From assembly GCA_024811115.1 (NCBI GenBank), contig JAKOGH010000768.1:62001-126000 (forward strand): a DNA stretch of 64,000 nt, read 5' to 3'. Each line of letters begins with the position of its first letter. Position 1 is the stretch's first letter. The notes under the pieces were generated by a model. The model had not been told where the DNA came from and ran no database searches. It saw only the letters and a list, made by a program, of their open reading frames with translations. Both the position numbers and the translations under genes were made by a program. The stretch comes from Terana coerulea. Its lineage: Eukaryota; Basidiomycota; Agaricomycetes; Polyporales; Phanerochaetaceae. Below, piece by piece: positions 61,334 to 64,000 of this stretch.

Positions 61334-62103
61334 TGCCAATCTCTGGCGCCTGGCGTAGTGATTAATCAAGCCATCCAGAATTATGGCACCTTGACCGGTA
61401 TAGAAGTGTTTATTTGTATTGAGTAAGAGACTTATATAGACATCTCTAAAGGCATTTTATTGCTGTTCAACGTGTGCTGTGAAGCTCCAGGCTGAAAGGC
61501 TAACCAAGGCATGAGAGAGGCCAATGCCCTGCGTTCGGGGCCTGTCTTAGCAGTGATTTCCTATCAAATGCTGCAGAAAAACAGACAAAGGTGTACTCCT
61601 ATTGAAGGTGATTTTCATGTCATTGTATGATAGCAGAGTCTCCCCAGTGTCTTCTCACAGTATTGTCGTCTCCTCCGATAACAGAGGCAGCACAGAAGGA
61701 AAGGCGCTTGATGACTAATGTATCCAAATCAAGCGAGAATCACCATATATGGGACTAGTGCTTAAGGCCCACGCGTCAGAAAACAGACTACCTTCATTCC
61801 CTCAGTTCTCCATCTCTAACTGATGTGTCAGCTGCTTTGCGATCACCTACCACACACCCCACCAGGACCCAAGCGACATTTCTACGACAACGGAGGGCCA
61901 GGTGATGGATAGAGCAAGGCCGTGAAGGAAAGGGGCTCCCCTACAAACGAGGTACGTGGCTGTCTCGCCGCATCCACCGCTGCTACTCTGAGAACTGTCC
62001 CGTGGCCGTGCATGCATGGCTTATGGACGGTGGTTTATAAGTAGGCACCACACAGCCCTCTGGAGTAACGGCGCACGAATGCCCGCGTAGTCAAGCACGA
62101 CAC

Positions 62104-62700
62104 AACATGCCCAACGCCGGCAGGCGAGTGCGACGCCGACGCCGCAAGAAGCCGGCGCACACGACACAACGTGTACCACACGAAGCGGCACGACGGCCAC
62201 ACGGTGGTAACGGACGCGACGACGCCAACGCCCGGCGCGTGGGACGGTGGCAAAGCACGCGCGAGGGCCGGCGCAAGCGAGCGCACCGCCGCACAACAAA
62301 GGGCCGACGCACGACCCAAGGACCAGGGCAGCAAGATACACAGGCGCAACGCCGAAGAATGCAGCACGCGCACCACGCCGACATCGGCCGCGGGACGTGG
62401 CGAAGCACGGCATGCGCAGATCGACGCAGGCAAGCACGCCGCCCGACGAATAAGAAGCCGGTGTGCATGGCACGAAGGGTGTGGCAACGTATGCACGCAC
62501 GCGCAGTGCCGATGGATGCGCACCACGCCAACACCGGTCGCGTGAGATGTGGCGAAGCACGGCACGCGAGCTGATGCAGGCAAGCGCGCCGCCGACACAA
62601 AGGGCCAGCGCACGACCACGAGGACCAGGGCAGTGACCTACACGAGCACGATGCCAACGAGTGCAGCGTCGCGCACCATCGCGGCCGGCGTGTGGAACAT
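62104..62700 (+). repeat. GC-rich degenerate tandem array, unit about 150 bases
   Basis: The landmark CCGG(c/t)(c)GCGTG..GTGGCGAAGCACG recurs at about 62232, 62386, 62534 and 62685, giving a period near 150 bases; part of a fifth unit precedes. CGAC/GCAC-rich composition opens long frames on both strands at once, which are not genes. Neighbouring DNA is AT-rich, so the base change is abrupt. Confidence 0.65.
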
Positions 62701-63220
62701 GGTGAAGCCACTGACGTGTGTAGGCTGATGCTGGTGAGTGCGCCCCTCGTCAGAAGGGGCTGGTGCATGGCTTGTGAGGAGCAGGGTAGTGGTGTATGTC
62801 AGCATATTACTGACAAATACAACACACAGGCAAGTATGGCACCTGGTGTGCAGGCTTATCTGCACAGTATGAGTAGTTTGGTGTATTAGGTAGTTTAGTT
62901 TTGTATGTAAATAACCAAACATGGAATGTAATGTATCAGTCCAGATCAGCAGGGGGATTTCTCAGATGACTAGTCAAGCAGTAGTGGCATTATAGCTGCA
63001 TGTAAGGAACAAAATAGGACAGTAAGAAACAGAATAGCAGAGAAGTAGTGCTAATTGCCCTAATATATAGAACAATTAAGACAATTAGCAAAGGACCTCA
63101 CTAAACTGCCTTATTGGCCTTATGCACCTATTTATCTAATTGTGTTACTTTGATGCTTATGTGCAATGAATTAGTGCTTATCAGCAGGCATTAGGTAGAA
63201 ATAGTAGGGGAGTTTTTTCG

Positions 63221-63494
63221 GATGCAGCTACCTCACTGAGGTCTAGCTCATGCCCTCCGACGCGACGACGCTCTACTCGGACAACCAAAGCGCCATTGCC
63301 CTAGCCAAGGACAACCACTTCCACTCTCACACTAAACATATCGACATTCATTTTCATTTCATTCGCTACCATATCAACCACAAGAACCTCATCATCGCCT
63401 ACTGCCTCTGACGATATGGTCGCTGATACCCTTACGAAGGCGCTTCCCTTTGATGAAGGCCAAGCACTTCGCTTCTGCCTTAGGCCGCAAGCTT
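63221..63494 (+). pseudogene. Copia RNase H, C-terminal part
   Basis: After the insert the frame resumes as YLTEV, stop, then DATTLYSDNQSAIALAKDN (the catalytic SDNQ), HTKHIDIHFHFIRYHI and, one frame over, VADTLTKALPFDEGQALRF. These are the hallmark end motifs of copia RNase H. Confidence 0.85.
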
Positions 63495-63503
63495 GAAGGA
63501 GAG
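63495..63503 (+). promoter_or_regulatory. Polypurine tract of the copia element
   Basis: GAAGGAGAG directly precedes the 3' LTR (TGTCAAAG). It is the expected site for plus-strand priming. Confidence 0.7.
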
Positions 63504-63956
63504 TGTCAAAGTTGGAGACTGAGTGCAGGCGCATAGGCATGCACGCGCGCTGCGCATGGACGCCCTGGCATCGGGCTTATCAGCGCCACAAGGTCTATTG
63601 ATTCCCTAGTACGGACTTGTTTCGTTTACCCCCTGACTCGTTCTCCGTCTCTGTCCCTTAATTTCTAGGCTCGCTACGAGCAACCGATCACTCTCTTATA
63701 TACCCACTCTCTCCGTTCGAGCACTCTCAGAGACTTTCCTATACTCTGAGCGTGCGTAGCCCTTCATTCTACGGACACGTCATGTACTCACATACTGCTG
63801 TAGTTCGGACTGACTGTCCGTCTGTTAGGTGAATACATACTAGAGACTTTCCCATACTCTGAGCTTCGGACTGACTGTCTGCCTGTTAGCCTCATGCGCG
63901 TCCGGCCGTGCGAGCCGGACCCTTGCGAACTTTGATATCAGCGCATATCTTTGTTA
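63504..63956 (+). repeat. 3' LTR of the copia element
   Basis: Starts TGTCAAAGTTGGAGACTG and ends near ATCTTTGTTA. It matches 53560-54018 along its length with scattered substitutions and small indels. The remaining 44 bases of the window (63957-64000) are flank without features. Confidence 0.9.
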
Positions 63957-64000
63957 GTTCATACATCGGCTGGGGTTGCACATCGGTGAGAGTCGGCCAG

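Larger units (their letters stand above)
59853..63220. mobile_element. 3.4-kb non-autonomous insertion inside copia RNase H
   Basis: The RNase H reading breaks at 59852 and resumes after 63220. The insert ends look like imperfect inverted repeats: GGAAAAACCCCTCCTTCTA on the left and, reading inwards from the right, CGAAAAAACTCCCCTACTA. An exact target-site duplication is not visible. It contains AT-rich non-coding DNA (59900-60500), a tRNA-like module, telomere-like repeats, and a GC-rich tandem array, but no transposase or other recognisable gene. It is probably a non-autonomous DNA element. Confidence 0.65.
53560..63956 (+). mobile_element. Ty1/copia LTR retrotransposon, decayed, with nested insertion(s)
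   Basis: Two similar LTRs (53560-54018 and 63504-63956) flank a primer-binding site, gag, protease, integrase, reverse transcriptase and RNase H in copia order (integrase before reverse transcriptase), then a purine tract. The coding parts are broken by several frameshifts, and the RNase H region is split by a 3.4-kb insert. The LTRs differ at roughly one base in ten by eye, so the element is not recent. No target-site duplication is visible (CTCAG before, GTTCA after). Confidence 0.9.

Noticed and set aside
62035..62768. Long open frames on both strands in the GC-rich block
   Set aside because: They overlap in all frames, arise from stop-codon-poor CGAC/GCAC repeats and have no motif; tandem array explains them better.
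1..64000. CRISPR arrays, bacterial operons, rRNA genes
   Set aside because: None seen; spliced genes and retrotransposons show a eukaryotic nuclear sequence.

Overview
The window is nuclear DNA of a filamentous fungus, most likely an agaricomycete (mushroom-forming basidiomycete). The evidence is dense short introns (about 40 to 70 bases, GT..AG), an NRPS-like adenylate-forming reductase, two expanded families of kinase-like genes of a type common in Agaricomycetes, and fungal retrotransposons. Almost every real gene is split over several reading frames by introns, so the exon models below were read by eye from splice signals and motifs.

Layout. 1-1979 is the 3' part of an adenylate-forming reductase (+). 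2.2-53 kb is an accessory region built mainly from two gene families. Family A has an N-terminal C2-like/beta region (where readable), a helical region and a C-terminal TKL-like kinase whose HRD motif reads HGD. Its members are A1 (2.2-5.5 kb, -), A2 (13.5-16.2 kb, -, one frameshift), A3 (34.6-37.1 kb, +, intact), A4 (38.1-40.7 kb, -, pseudogene) and A5 (43.6-46.5 kb, -, pseudogene with a solo LTR). Family P is a compact kinase-like fold with no visible glycine loop, an HRDC..N motif and a C-terminal hydrophobic segment. Its members are P1 (7.6-9.0 kb, +), P2 (18.6-19.9 kb, +, one frameshift), P3 (22.0-23.4 kb, +), P4 (24.6-25.9 kb, -) and P5 (49.5-50.9 kb, +, pseudogene). Between them lie small helical-protein genes (H1 at 17.2 kb, H2 at 33.0 kb), two unrecognised genes (6.0-7.0 and 48.1-48.9 kb) and long stretches with no recognisable gene (9.0-13.5, 19.9-22.0, 40.7-43.6, 46.6-48.0 and 50.9-53.5 kb).

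Mobile DNA makes up about a quarter of the window. A degenerate Tad-like LINE (26,477-32,789, -) is bounded by a perfect 13-base target-site duplication and sits just upstream of the H2 TATA box. A 545-base solo LTR (44,157-44,701) sits on a splice donor of A5. A Ty1/copia element (53,560-63,956, +) has both LTRs, an initiator-tRNA-Met half-molecule primer site and decayed gag-pol. Its RNase H region is split by a 3.4-kb non-coding insert (59,853-63,220) that carries a tRNA-like pol III module, telomere-like GGGTAAGGGTT repeats and a GC-rich array of about 150-base units.

Reading of the whole: a duplicating, fast-decaying cluster of kinase-like genes in a transposon-rich setting. The C2-helical-HGD-kinase architecture next to stand-alone helical proteins is the most interesting signal. 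It resembles, by architecture only, signalling or cell-death gene sets such as MLKL-type proteins; that functional idea is inference.
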